This document shows, in pieces, positions 53,924 through 62,217 of a stretch of 64,000 bases of DNA. Source of the DNA: Roseofilum casamattae BLCC-M143 (GTDB lineage: Bacteria; Cyanobacteriota; Cyanobacteriia; Cyanobacteriales; Desertifilaceae). A program made the position numbers and the translations under genes. Under the pieces are notes generated by a model. The model searched no databases and had not been told where the DNA came from. It saw nothing but the letters and a program-made list of their open reading frames with translations. The DNA is taken from positions 1-64,000 of the forward strand of contig NZ_JAQOSQ010000018.1 in NCBI RefSeq assembly GCF_030068455.1, read 5' to 3'. Within the stretch, counting starts at the first letter, position 1, and every line of letters begins with the position of its first letter.

Positions 53924-55171
53924 ATGCTCCCCATCACTGAAGCTGAAACCCTGATTCTGCAAAATATTCAACCGCTTAATCCCAACATAGACTCCCAACT
54001 GGTGAACCTCACCGAAGCGAGAGGACGAGTGTTGGCGACTCCCATTACCAGTGCTCTCGATTTTCCTCATTGGGATAACTCAGCCATGGATGGTTATGCC
54101 GTTCGTTATTTGGACGTGCGCGAAAGTTCTGCCGATCGACCAACGCTTCTCGAGGTTATTGGCGAAGTTCCGGCAGGTGCTCCTCCCCAGCTTATCCTCA
54201 AATCGGGACAAGCCGCGCGCATCTTTACCGGAGCCATTATTCCCGAGGGAGCGGATACGGTAATTATGCAGGAAAATACGGAACGCCGAGGAGACAATGT
54301 TGCTATTCTGGCGGCGTCGCAGTCGGGAGAGTTTGTCCGCAAGCGAGGTAGCTTTTATCGAGCGGGGAATCCTTTACTGCCGGCAGGAACTCCGATTAAT
54401 ATGGCAGAAATCGCGATTCTGGCGGCGGCACAATGCACGGACATTGAAGTCTATCGCCGTCCCCGAGTTGGGATTTTTGCCACGGGAAACGAGCTGGTTT
54501 CGCCGGAACAGCCTTTAAAACCGGGTCAAATCGTGGACTCGAACCAGTACGCTCTAGCGGCGGGAGTGGCGCAACTGGGTGGAATTCCTCACTGTTTTGG
54601 TATTATTCCCGACGATCCGGAGTCTACCGAAAAGGCGATCGCCGCTGCATTACCCATGGTGGATATTATGATTTCCTCTGGGGGCGTTTCTGTCGGCGAT
54701 TACGATTATATCGATCGCATTCTCCGCAATTTGGGCGCAACCTTGCACGTGACGAAAATTGCGATTAAACCGGGAAAACCCCTCACCTTCGCCACATTCC
54801 CGAAAACTCTAAATTCCGGCTGTTTGCACTATTTTGGTTTGCCCGGAAATCCGGTTTCTGCTTTGGTTTGCTTTTATCGCTTCGTACAACCAGCGCTGAG
54901 AAAGTTGGCGGGATACGCGCCGCAGTGGAAGCCGAAGATGATGTTAGCACGGACTTGTTGTTTGTTGCGATCGCAAGGGAAACGGGAAACCTATCTCTGG
55001 GGACAGTTAAACTATTCTCCTCAAGGCACTGAGTTCGATCTCGCTCCCGGATTGCATAATTCGGCTAATTTAATTAATCTCGCCGGAACCACTGGCTTTG
55101 CTATTCTTCCCGTCGGTACTACCCAAATCAACCCAGGAGAAGGGGTACGAGTCATGAGTATTTATAGTTGA
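53924..55171 (+). CDS. moeA: Molybdopterin molybdenumtransferase
   Basis: This 415-residue enzyme inserts molybdate into adenylylated molybdopterin, the last step of molybdenum cofactor synthesis. Family blocks are clear: ALDFPHWDNSAMDGYAVR, PAGAPPQ, RIFTGAIIPEGADTVIMQE, GIFATGNELV, SSGGVSVGDYDY and LPGNPVSA. The length is normal. The last codons and the TGA stop lie inside the left end of a MITE-like repeat (55163-55268), so the element's arrival has set the present C-terminus (IYS). No other moa or mob gene is adjacent. The gene could be co-transcribed with the HTH-GUN4 gene 52 bp upstream. Confidence 0.95.
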   Translation: MLPITEAETLILQNIQPLNPNIDSQLVNLTEARGRVLATPITSALDFPHWDNSAMDGYAVRYLDVRESSADRPTLLEVIGEVPAGAPPQLILKSGQAARIFTGAIIPEGADTVIMQENTERRGDNVAILAASQSGEFVRKRGSFYRAGNPLLPAGTPINMAEIAILAAAQCTDIEVYRRPRVGIFATGNELVSPEQPLKPGQIVDSNQYALAAGVAQLGGIPHCFGIIPDDPESTEKAIAAALPMVDIMISSGGVSVGDYDYIDRILRNLGATLHVTKIAIKPGKPLTFATFPKTLNSGCLHYFGLPGNPVSALVCFYRFVQPALRKLAGYAPQWKPKMMLARTCCLLRSQGKRETYLWGQLNYSPQGTEFDLAPGLHNSANLINLAGTTGFAILPVGTTQINPGEGVRVMSIYS

Positions 55172-55268
55172 TTGCAATAACCGTAAGACATAAAATTGCA
55201 AAATCAATGAGAACTGAGCGAAGCCGAAGTCCGACTGCGCTCAGTCCTCACATACTAACTTGTCTCAT
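55163..55268. repeat. MITE-like element, copy 3 (internally deleted)
   Basis: Read on the minus strand, this 106 bp stretch follows the element at 43868-44018: TGAGACAAGTTAGTATGTGA, then GGACTGAGCG and an arm that pairs with CTTCGGCTTCGCTCAG. It ends with the TATAGT-type terminus. It lacks about 30 bp of the inner loop and the outermost bases on its right side. It contains the stop codons of both flanking convergent genes, moeA (TGA at 55169-55171) and Uma2 (TAG at 55255-55257). Confidence 0.75.
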
Positions 55269-55917
55269 TCTCTAAAATTTGTCGAATTCTCTGCCGAAAT
55301 AACCGTACCGCAGAACGCTGTCCGATGTCTTTACTTTGAGCTAGAAAACGAGGAACTTCATCCACCGGTAAAAACGGAAATGCCAGACTTTTATCGACGG
55401 CTTGATATTCTCCATCGACTAATCGATACACTTGTAAGGTGTCCCGAGCATATCGCCACAGTTCGGGAACTCCCAACCCGGCGTATAGAGTAAACTTATT
55501 GAGAGATGAATTCGTGTAATCCGACTCGATCGCTAAATCCGGAGGCGGATCGTCGGGGAGTTGAATGGCTTTACTTCTGACTAAGCTCTCATTCTGAATA
55601 TAAAAACAACTATCGGGTTCAACCGCGCGAGCTACATCTTCTCGCTTCAAGGTCAATGCACCAAGCTTCATCACTTCTATTTCTAACTCATCTGCGATCG
55701 CTTCAACAAAGCTTTCGAGCATTCCTTTGGCTCGTTCGTGCTCTGATAATGGCATCCTAATTTCTAATACTCTTTCATGATAAGCAATTCTCCAAGCGCG
55801 ATCGTCTCCAACTTCAGCGAGTAAGGTCGTAAAGGTTAACCAACTCACTCCATTTAAGATGATTCGGTTGCCTGGAGAAACTTGTGGTTCTGTCGGAGAA
55901 GATAATGCGGTTACCAT
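55255..55917 (-). CDS. Uma2 family (DUF820) endonuclease-like protein
   Basis: This ~220-residue Uma2 protein has PPDLAIESDYTNSSLNKFTL followed by VPELWRY, the conserved D...E...K core. I start at the ATG at 55917 because GAGGAG lies 7 bp before it; the frame extends to a TTG at 55932 that overlaps this Shine-Dalgarno. The final residues NETS and the stop codon are encoded by the MITE-like repeat at 55163-55268. The family is usually found in many copies per cyanobacterial genome with unknown targets. Confidence 0.88.
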   Translation of the reverse strand: MVTALSSPTEPQVSPGNRIILNGVSWLTFTTLLAEVGDDRAWRIAYHERVLEIRMPLSEHERAKGMLESFVEAIADELEIEVMKLGALTLKREDVARAVEPDSCFYIQNESLVRSKAIQLPDDPPPDLAIESDYTNSSLNKFTLYAGLGVPELWRYARDTLQVYRLVDGEYQAVDKSLAFPFLPVDEVPRFLAQSKDIGQRSAVRLFRQRIRQILENETS

Positions 55918-55957
55918 GCGATCGCTCCTCAATCACTGTATCGATTATAAATGTACC

Positions 55958-55992
55958 GGGGTTTCTCGACTCGAGTTAGGAGCGAGAACCCC
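55958..55992 (-). terminator. Possible terminator hairpin downstream of the malic enzyme gene
   Basis: GGGGTTTCTCG (55958-55968) pairs with CGAGAACCCC (55983-55992) with one bulged base, around a 14-base loop. It lies just after the stop codon of the malic enzyme gene on the minus strand and before the Uma2 gene. There is no strong T-run, so termination is plausible but not proven. Confidence 0.4.
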
Positions 55993-56009
55993 AGTTTGTG
56001 CGATCGCAA

Positions 56010-57431
56010 TTAACTGTTCGCAATTCCTTCCGTGCGAGCCGCTTGCTGGACGGCAGCGCTGACGGCAGAAGCGACGCGCGGATCGAAGACGGAGGGTACG
56101 ATGCGATCGCGACTCAGTTCGTTGGGACTGACCAAAGAAGCGATGGCTGCAGCGGCTTCCAAACACATTTTCGTCGTAATTTTGTTCGCGCGACAGTCGA
56201 GAGCGCCTCGGAAGACTCCAGGAAATGCGAGCACGTTATTAATCTGGTTTGGATAGTCGCTGCGTCCGGTGGCCATCACCGCAACTTTGTCCGCTACCAG
56301 TTCCGGTTGGATCTCCGGAATGGGGTTAGCCATAGCAAAAATAATCGGATCGTCAGCCATGGTATCTACCATTTCCGGGGTGAGGACTCCCGGAGCGCTA
56401 ACGCCAATGAAAATATCGGTCTCGTGCATGGCGTCAGCCAGAGTTCCGCTTTCGCTGACAGCGAATTCTTGCTTGGAGGCATTAAGATTAGTGCGATCGC
56501 TCGAAATAATTCCTTTCGAGTCGCACATTAGAATCGTTTTCGCACCCGCCTCGCGCAACAAATGGGCGATCGCAACTCCCGCAGCCCCCGCCCCATTGAT
56601 AACGATACGCGCGTCTTCCAGGCTCTTCTGTACCAGTTTCAGAGCATTATACAGCGCCGCTTGCGTCACGATCGCCGTTCCGTTTTGGTCGTCGTGGAAA
56701 ATCGGAATATCCAGCTCTTCCGAAAGGCGGCGTTCGATTTCAAAGCAACGGGGGGCGCTAATATCTTCTAAGTTTACCCCACCAAAAACCGGAGCGATGC
56801 GCTTCACCGTTTCGATAATTTCTTCCGTATCTTGCGTCGTCAGACAGACGGGAAACGCATCGAGTCCGCCAAAATCTTTAAACAGCATGGCTTTCCCTTC
56901 CATCACCGGGAGCGCTCCCAGGGGACCGAGATTGCCCAACCCGAGGACGGCGCTGCCATCGGTAACGATCGCGATCGTGTTACTTTTAATCGTCAGGGAA
57001 AAGGCTTTTTCCGGATCGGCTGCGATCGCCTTGCAAACTCTGCCCACTCCTGGAGTATAAGCCATGGCTAAGTCCGATTGTCCGTGAATCGGGACTTTAC
57101 TATTGACGCTAATTTTGCCTCCTTTATGCAAGTCAAACGTGCGATCGGAAACTTCCAGTACCTTAATTTCCGGTAAGGCTTTAATCGCCTGCACGATTTT
57201 CTCGGCTTGTTCCGTCGAGCCAGCATCAACGGTAATGTCGCGCAGGGTCAGGTCTAGGGTGCGCTCGAGCAGAGTAATTTCTCCCAAACTTCCGCCCATA
57301 TCGGCGATCGCCCCAGTTACGGTGGCTAGGGTTCCCGCACGGTTGGGAAGTTGCACGCGAATTTCAACGCTGAAACTGGAGCTGGGGTTGAGTTGGGTCA
57401 TAAATTTACGGTATATATCGGCGATCGTCAT
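56010..57431 (-). CDS. NAD(P)-dependent malic enzyme with N-terminal ACT domain
   Basis: This 473-residue enzyme decarboxylates malate to pyruvate. An ACT-like domain (about 20-95, VQLPNRAGTLATVTGAIADM) precedes the malic enzyme core. Blocks include MAYTPGVGRVCKAI, the substrate lysine region ALPVMEGKAMLFKDF, the metal site FEIERRL...IPIFHDDQNGTA, and the NAD site VINGAGAAGVAIAHLL. ACT domains usually bind amino acids, so allosteric control is likely. The first 10 residues may be replaced by a start at 57401 (MTQLNPSSSF). The gene is a single unit, with a hairpin after the stop. Confidence 0.93.
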   Translation of the reverse strand: MTIADIYRKFMTQLNPSSSFSVEIRVQLPNRAGTLATVTGAIADMGGSLGEITLLERTLDLTLRDITVDAGSTEQAEKIVQAIKALPEIKVLEVSDRTFDLHKGGKISVNSKVPIHGQSDLAMAYTPGVGRVCKAIAADPEKAFSLTIKSNTIAIVTDGSAVLGLGNLGPLGALPVMEGKAMLFKDFGGLDAFPVCLTTQDTEEIIETVKRIAPVFGGVNLEDISAPRCFEIERRLSEELDIPIFHDDQNGTAIVTQAALYNALKLVQKSLEDARIVINGAGAAGVAIAHLLREAGAKTILMCDSKGIISSDRTNLNASKQEFAVSESGTLADAMHETDIFIGVSAPGVLTPEMVDTMADDPIIFAMANPIPEIQPELVADKVAVMATGRSDYPNQINNVLAFPGVFRGALDCRANKITTKMCLEAAAAIASLVSPNELSRDRIVPSVFDPRVASAVSAAVQQAARTEGIANS

Positions 57432-57474
57432 TCAGGATACCGCATCGATCGCAGCTTAAATCGAGGTCGGTAAA

Positions 57475-57818
57475 AAAATTTGGCGATCGCCATTTCCGGA
57501 AAATCATCCCCCTGAGGTGGTGGATTCCCCTAAACCAGACAGATTGTTCTGCAAAAAACTCTTAAAGAAGACGAGATAGTATCCGTAGTTACAGCTTTTC
57601 ACTCAAAACCACTTAGATTTCCCGGACTTAACTTTAAATTAAAGTTCCGAGGCCCTACCGATGTGACGGCCGGAAAATTGGCATAGGATTGAAAACACAG
57701 GGAACAAAGCACCAAGAAGAAAGCGCTTCATTCCGGTCTAGAGATTCGGCAGAGCGTAATAGACAGTATCTACAAAACAAAAAAGTAACGTAGAACGCAC
57801 AACCAAGGAGCATATATC
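57475..57818 (+). promoter_or_regulatory. Long non-coding leader of the PEP-CTERM gene
   Basis: No gene fits in these 344 bp. A near-perfect palindrome AACTTTAAATTAAAGTT (57630-57646), flanked by CGG and CCG, could be a hairpin or operator. AAGGAG at about 57805-57810 is a good Shine-Dalgarno, 8 bp before the GTG start. The segment at 57680-57760 has several short GC-rich complements suggesting RNA structure, but I cannot match it to a named riboswitch. Confidence 0.4.
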
Positions 57819-58790
57819 GTGAAATTCAATTCTCTACAAACATTTATCGGCACCGCTGCTACCGCTGCTTGCCTGCTCGGCATGACCGGAATTGCTCAAG
57901 CTGAACCCCTTATTGAGAGTGAGGGCTGGAACTATGCTCGCGACTACTCCTTTGACGGAACGGGCGGTTATTCCTGGCGCACCGATCCCGAAACAGGAGC
58001 AAGATACAAAACATCAGCCTATGAAATCTACGGTTTAGCTATCCATCAAGAAGGAGAGACCGTTACTGTTGGTATTAATGCCAACATGGGTATTGATGGA
58101 AACTATTTTGGTGGCGCCGCAGATAACAATGTGGGTTGGGGCGACTTCATGTTTAACGCTGGTGGCGAAAACTATGCCGTTCACTTTTCCCAGGACAATG
58201 ATTCGTTTGGGCGAGGTAACCGGGATAGCGCTCTCGATGACCTCGCTCCCAGACATACTCTCGGTTTGTACAAAGACATTACCACTAAAGATGTGTCTGC
58301 ACTCAACTCCGGTTGGAGCAGCTTGCAAAGCCATTATAACAGCACCAAAAATCGGTCGGTCAATGTGGCGGAGCGCAATGCAGGGATTAAGTCGTTTGGA
58401 GATCTCGAAGGCAGCGAGATGGATTTTTACACTCAAAGACGCAGTTCTGGGAATGCCATTGCGTCTGGAACTAAAGTCGAGAACGATAACTTCCAACTGC
58501 TGACTGGAACCCAACTGAGTGGTTTAGGACTCGATTTTGGTAATGCGTTTGATGTTGCTAACCACCGGTTAGGAACCCATACCTTTGGCTTTAGCTTTAC
58601 GAGAACGCCGGAAATGTTGGGTGATTTTGTCGCCCATCTGTTCGCCGAATGTATTAATGATGGCGCTGCCATTGTCGGGAAATTTGAAGAAGTTGTTGCT
58701 GAAGTTTCCGTTCCCGAACCCGGTGCGATCGGCGGTTTAGCTGTCCTCGGCTTAATGGTTGCGGGTAGCAAACTCCGCAAGCGCGGTTAA
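57819..58790 (+). CDS. PEP-CTERM exosortase-dependent surface protein (XDD3-like)
   Basis: This 323-residue secreted protein has a signal peptide (residues 1-29, ending GIAQA), an extracellular body and a C-terminal sorting signal: VPEPG at about 299-303, a hydrophobic helix (IGGLAVLGLMVAG) and basic end KLRKRG. The body includes YEIYGLAIHQEGETVTVGIN and NVGWGDFMFN, which resemble the XDD3 family of exosortase-dependent proteins. An exosortase would cut at VPEP and link the protein to the envelope. Cyanoexosortase A accessory genes are present 16 kb away (40195-41626). The start is GTG with AAGGAG before it. The gene is convergent with the peptidase gene, with a 4 bp gap. Confidence 0.88.
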   Translation: MKFNSLQTFIGTAATAACLLGMTGIAQAEPLIESEGWNYARDYSFDGTGGYSWRTDPETGARYKTSAYEIYGLAIHQEGETVTVGINANMGIDGNYFGGAADNNVGWGDFMFNAGGENYAVHFSQDNDSFGRGNRDSALDDLAPRHTLGLYKDITTKDVSALNSGWSSLQSHYNSTKNRSVNVAERNAGIKSFGDLEGSEMDFYTQRRSSGNAIASGTKVENDNFQLLTGTQLSGLGLDFGNAFDVANHRLGTHTFGFSFTRTPEMLGDFVAHLFAECINDGAAIVGKFEEVVAEVSVPEPGAIGGLAVLGLMVAGSKLRKRG

Positions 58791-58794
58791 TCCA

Positions 58795-60486
58795 TCAAGA
58801 ATTCTCCCGGTCTTTTAAGTCTTGCATCTGTTGCTCGAGTTGCTCAACTCGAGCAACTAAGTTATCTAATAACCCAACGAGACCGGAGAGAGCATCAGTG
58901 GTTGTTGGGGTAGAACTCGGAGGAGATGATACGGGAAGTTCGGGTTGCTCGGGTCGATCGCTGGCAGAAACAGCAAATTCAACCGCTTCAATTTCCGGCC
59001 GCTTGGCTTCCGCAGACGCTTGAGTTCCAACCATTAATCGAACGGCAGGGTCGCCGATAATGGCGTAACCCCGCGCGTCATTATTCGCCGTCCATAAATA
59101 AGAAAGTTGAGCATCATTGGGTTTGCGATTGGCTTTGATATACCACAGTTCTTTGGTTAATTCGGAGGAAATGGCGGCATATCGTTCGTTGAAGAATTCC
59201 AAAGCCGAACCAACGGGATGACCTTCGGTGAGACGTTGAATGGTGCTTTGAAAGGTATTAATCTGCTGTTTGCTACTGCCAAAGGAGTATCCCCAAGCGC
59301 GGTCTACGTGACCGATCGCAGCTAGGGCGCCGCCTTTGGGATGGCTGAGGAGACGTTGGGGCAGACGGGCCATGAAGTCGTGGGGGGCGATCGCTTTCCA
59401 GTCGTTGCGCCGATGGCCGAACTGGTCCATTTGTGGCGTTCCCGCACCATAGCAGGCAAAGTGGAAGGAAATCAATCCAAACAGGCGATCGCGATCGCTA
59501 ATATCATCGGCCGACCAATAAAAGTCTTCCGGAATAGGTTCTTGAAATTGCGGTCCCGGCCAGTCTTGGCATAATAGCGCGCCTTGATGGGGCAACTGTC
59601 GGGAGTCGTCATTAGGAAAGCCCATACCATGACTGGCGGTGAACAGAAATGCGGGGGTATTTTCCCCTCCTAAAAGTTGACTGAGTTGAGATTTTGTTGC
59701 TTGTTCTTCTAAGTGAGTTTCGATCTGCCAATGGGAATTATTTTTCTGGAAAATTGAGTCGGTAGTGAGAAATTCGCTGAGAGGTTGGATCGGATTCTTG
59801 CTGCTCAGTTGGGTGGAGCGATCGCCCGGGTTCGAGACTCCAAATAAGTCCGCACGACAAGGCAGAGCCAGTTGGGTGGTTTCTGCGGTTACCACGCTAT
59901 GGGCATATTGGGCATAGTCAGCAGCCTTTGGAAAGTAAATCCGACCGACGGCATATTGCACGTCTAGTTGGTATTGCACTTCAAATGAAATCTGTTGAAA
60001 GTCGCCGACAATTAATAAATAATAGGGGACTTTACGCGGATCGACCGGATCGAAAACATTGGCATCAAACCGACCGAGAAAATCATTGGCGCTTTCTCCC
60101 GGATAAATTTCGTATTCGTGAAAATATTCTCCAGCTTCGGCACGGCGATGCTCCATCAGTTCTTTGAGAGCATCTTTAATTTCCGGGTCGATTTGCGCCG
60201 GAAAAATAATTCCCCATCCCGTTTCGGAAATCTGTTTCGGATCGATGCCTTCAATTAAGGCAAAATCGCTCTCTTCTTTGTGCCGATCGCGATCGCTCAA
60301 TGCCGAAAGATGAGTATCGGAGGTCGGAGCATTGGGAGCATACCCATCCACTCGGTCGGCGATAATTGAATTTTGGGCAAGCTCGGATATTTGTTCTACC
60401 GTTTGCGGCTCGAATAAATATCCCCCCGTTGCTCCATTAACTCCATTGAAATAGAGAGTCTCAGTCGAATGATTTGCACCTGTCAT
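58795..60486 (-). CDS. C25/caspase-like cysteine peptidase, cytoplasmic type
   Basis: This 563-residue protein has a clan-CD fold signature: catalytic histidine H286 in TASHGMG and catalytic cysteine C345 in HFACYGAGTP, each after a hydrophobic strand (AFLF; LFGLISF). The nearest named family is C25 (gingipain-like). It has no signal peptide, unlike secreted gingipains. The C-terminus has a proline/serine-rich linker (about 505-525) and a coiled coil (LVARVEQLEQQMQDLKDRE). The stretch GYAIIGDPAVRLM (about 485-497) is also typical of cytoplasmic C25-like proteins. Substrate and role are unknown; relatives occur in bacterial conflict or programmed-death gene sets. Confidence 0.7.
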   Translation of the reverse strand: MTGANHSTETLYFNGVNGATGGYLFEPQTVEQISELAQNSIIADRVDGYAPNAPTSDTHLSALSDRDRHKEESDFALIEGIDPKQISETGWGIIFPAQIDPEIKDALKELMEHRRAEAGEYFHEYEIYPGESANDFLGRFDANVFDPVDPRKVPYYLLIVGDFQQISFEVQYQLDVQYAVGRIYFPKAADYAQYAHSVVTAETTQLALPCRADLFGVSNPGDRSTQLSSKNPIQPLSEFLTTDSIFQKNNSHWQIETHLEEQATKSQLSQLLGGENTPAFLFTASHGMGFPNDDSRQLPHQGALLCQDWPGPQFQEPIPEDFYWSADDISDRDRLFGLISFHFACYGAGTPQMDQFGHRRNDWKAIAPHDFMARLPQRLLSHPKGGALAAIGHVDRAWGYSFGSSKQQINTFQSTIQRLTEGHPVGSALEFFNERYAAISSELTKELWYIKANRKPNDAQLSYLWTANNDARGYAIIGDPAVRLMVGTQASAEAKRPEIEAVEFAVSASDRPEQPELPVSSPPSSTPTTTDALSGLVGLLDNLVARVEQLEQQMQDLKDRENS

Positions 60487-60516
60487 TTTTCTTAGAACCT
60501 AGATGTATTCCAGAAC

Positions 60517-61566
60517 TTAACTAACCTGAGACATCAGAATTTCCGATCGCTCTTCTAATTGAACCAGTTGCGCGATCGCGCCATCAATCAACCCAACCCC
60601 TTCCTCAACTGAATTAATCCGCGCTAACTGACCGCGCAACTCTCCCGCACCATAGAATTCTTTCGCATACCAGGTCATGTGTTTGCGGGCTTGGCGAATG
60701 CCGCGATCGCCTTTATATTCGTAGAGCGCCCGTAAATGTTCTTTCGCACATTCTAAGCGCTCGATCGCCGTCGGTGCGGGCAATTGTTCTCCCGTCTTCA
60801 GGAAATAGTCGATCTCGCCAACTAAAAACGGATAACCGAGAGTTCCGCGCGAACACATAACACCATCGGCTTTCGTTTCTTCCAAACAGCGCACGGCCGC
60901 TTCTACGGAAAAGATATCGCCATTAGCAATAACCGGAATCGAAAGGACTTCCTTCACCTTCGTAATCCATTCCCACCGTGCCGGCCCGTTATATCCCTGA
61001 GCGCGAGTCCGACCGTGCAACGTGAGCATTTTTGCTCCCGCATCTTCCATCCGGCGAGCAAAATCGAGGATATTAATCTCTTTATTCGACCATCCAATCC
61101 GGGTTTTCACCGTCACCGGAATTTCCACTGCCTGGGTCACCTCCCGCACGATCGCCTCAGCCACCTCTGGCTCGCGCAGCAAGGACGATCCGCCGCCATT
61201 TTTGGTAATTTTGTTCACCGGACAGCCCATGTTGATATCCACCGTATCCGCCCCTTCTGCCACCGCCATTTGTGCGGCTTCGGCCAGGAAGTCCGGACGA
61301 CAGTCAAACAGTTGAATGCTTATCGGCCGCTCTTGCGGATCGACTTCCATAATTTTCGGCAACTCGCGGACGTAATGCAACCCGGTAGCATTCACCATTT
61401 CCGTATACATCATGGAGGTGGGAGCATAGCGACGCACCAACCGCCGAAAGACTAAGTCCGTGACTCCAGAGAGGGGGGACTGTAAGACCCTGGAGTTGAC
61501 TTCTACGGTGCCGATGTGCAGAGGGGTAGAGAGTCGTGCTTGCAGTTCTGGAGAGAGGGAAACCAT
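60517..61566 (-). CDS. dusB: tRNA-dihydrouridine synthase B
   Basis: This ~349-residue FMN enzyme reduces uridine in the tRNA D-loop. Motifs are PLSGVTDLVFR, the catalytic cysteine in NMGCPVNKI, the FMN/substrate lysine in VKTRIGW, LHGRTRAQGY and NGDIFS, and RGTLGYPFL. I choose the ATG at 61566 (MVSLSPELQARL). The frame runs upstream to an ATG at 61632, but that extra segment is made of TAATGAATAATGAA-type repeat sequence unlikely to be translated. Downstream the peptidase gene lies upstream-to-end on the same strand 30 bp away. Confidence 0.93.
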   Translation of the reverse strand: MVSLSPELQARLSTPLHIGTVEVNSRVLQSPLSGVTDLVFRRLVRRYAPTSMMYTEMVNATGLHYVRELPKIMEVDPQERPISIQLFDCRPDFLAEAAQMAVAEGADTVDINMGCPVNKITKNGGGSSLLREPEVAEAIVREVTQAVEIPVTVKTRIGWSNKEINILDFARRMEDAGAKMLTLHGRTRAQGYNGPARWEWITKVKEVLSIPVIANGDIFSVEAAVRCLEETKADGVMCSRGTLGYPFLVGEIDYFLKTGEQLPAPTAIERLECAKEHLRALYEYKGDRGIRQARKHMTWYAKEFYGAGELRGQLARINSVEEGVGLIDGAIAQLVQLEERSEILMSQVS

Positions 61567-61616
61567 GATCGGTAATGAATAATGAACAATTGATAATGAA
61601 TAACGGGTAGTGAGGG

Positions 61617-61648
61617 GCGATCGCTTCTCCACGATACAATCCAGTATA
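61617..61648. repeat. Direct repeat A, left copy
   Basis: GCGATCGCTTCTCCACGATA followed by CAATCCAGTATA. The first 23 bases are identical to the copy at 62028-62060; the rest differs by one insertion and one substitution. The pair flanks the MNT gene at 61705-62061. Confidence 0.85.
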
Positions 61649-61704
61649 GAATAGGATGTAGAAAGATCGGTAACGTTCGGGCAAACTGGAGACTGGTGAC
61701 TTTG

Positions 61705-62061
61705 ATGCCTTCCGAGCCTATCCGCACTGCAATTGACTTACCTATGGACAAAATTATCGAGTTTTGCGATCGCTGGCAAATTTGTGAGTTTTCTCTATTT
61801 GGTTCCGTGTTGCGCGACGACTTTCGCCCGGATAGCGATATTGATATTTTGGTCGATTTTTGCCCGGAAGCCAAGCGCGGATTAAGGGAAACACTGCAAA
61901 TGCAAGATGAGCTGGAGAACCTCTTTAATCGTAAGGTAGATTTTATTCCCAGAGCTGCGATCGTCCGTAGTGAGAATTGGCTCAGACGTAAAAATATACT
62001 TGGATCGGTAAAAACAGTTTATGCCACGCGATCGCTTCTCCACGATACAACCCAAGTATAA
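61705..62061 (+). CDS. MNT-type nucleotidyltransferase (antitoxin-like), orphan
   Basis: This ~118-residue protein has the GSVLRDDF and SDIDILV active-site motif of minimal nucleotidyltransferases, as in MntA antitoxins. I start at the ATG at 61705; the frame also allows GTG at 61696 or ATG at 61744. No HEPN toxin gene follows: the next 156 bp are non-coding. The C-terminus RSLLHDTTQV is encoded by the direct repeat at 62028-62060 and is longer than that of the other MNT protein (ends VIYAAG), so the repeat seems to have replaced the original 3' end. The gene is thus bounded by repeats on both sides. Confidence 0.85.
   Translation: MPSEPIRTAIDLPMDKIIEFCDRWQICEFSLFGSVLRDDFRPDSDIDILVDFCPEAKRGLRETLQMQDELENLFNRKVDFIPRAAIVRSENWLRRKNILGSVKTVYATRSLLHDTTQV
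62028..62060. repeat. Direct repeat A, right copy
   Basis: GCGATCGCTTCTCCACGATA followed by CAACCCAAGTATA, matching 61617-61648. It overlaps the last eleven codons of the MNT gene and two bases of its TAA stop. Confidence 0.85.
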
Positions 62062-62142
62062 GTCAGTTTTGGTGTTGAGTGCGATCGCGAAGCCACCTAT
62101 CGCACCTGTCAGGAAAAAATCTTTCCCAACCCTCTAAAGGAA

Positions 62143-62175
62143 GAAACTCCCAAATCATTACGATACAGGAGTTTC
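62143..62175. terminator. Possible hairpin terminator
   Basis: GAAACTCC (62143-62150) pairs with GGAGTTTC (62168-62175) around a 17-base loop, between the stop codons of the convergent MNT gene and the gene at 62218. The stem is only 8 bp and no T-run is present. Confidence 0.25.
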
Positions 62176-62217
62176 AGTTGGAACAGTTGAAATTGAACTG
62201 GTCAAGACTTCAAAGGG

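Noticed and set aside
56269-57060. 263-codon plus-strand frame opposite the malic enzyme gene
   Set aside because: Malic enzyme motifs on the minus strand are unambiguous. The opposite frame has serine/alanine-rich composition typical of antisense reading.
57475-57818. c-di-GMP or other known riboswitch in the PEP-CTERM leader
   Set aside because: Words such as ACACAGGGAA and AAAGC looked suggestive, but the order and spacing do not fit the GEMM consensus.
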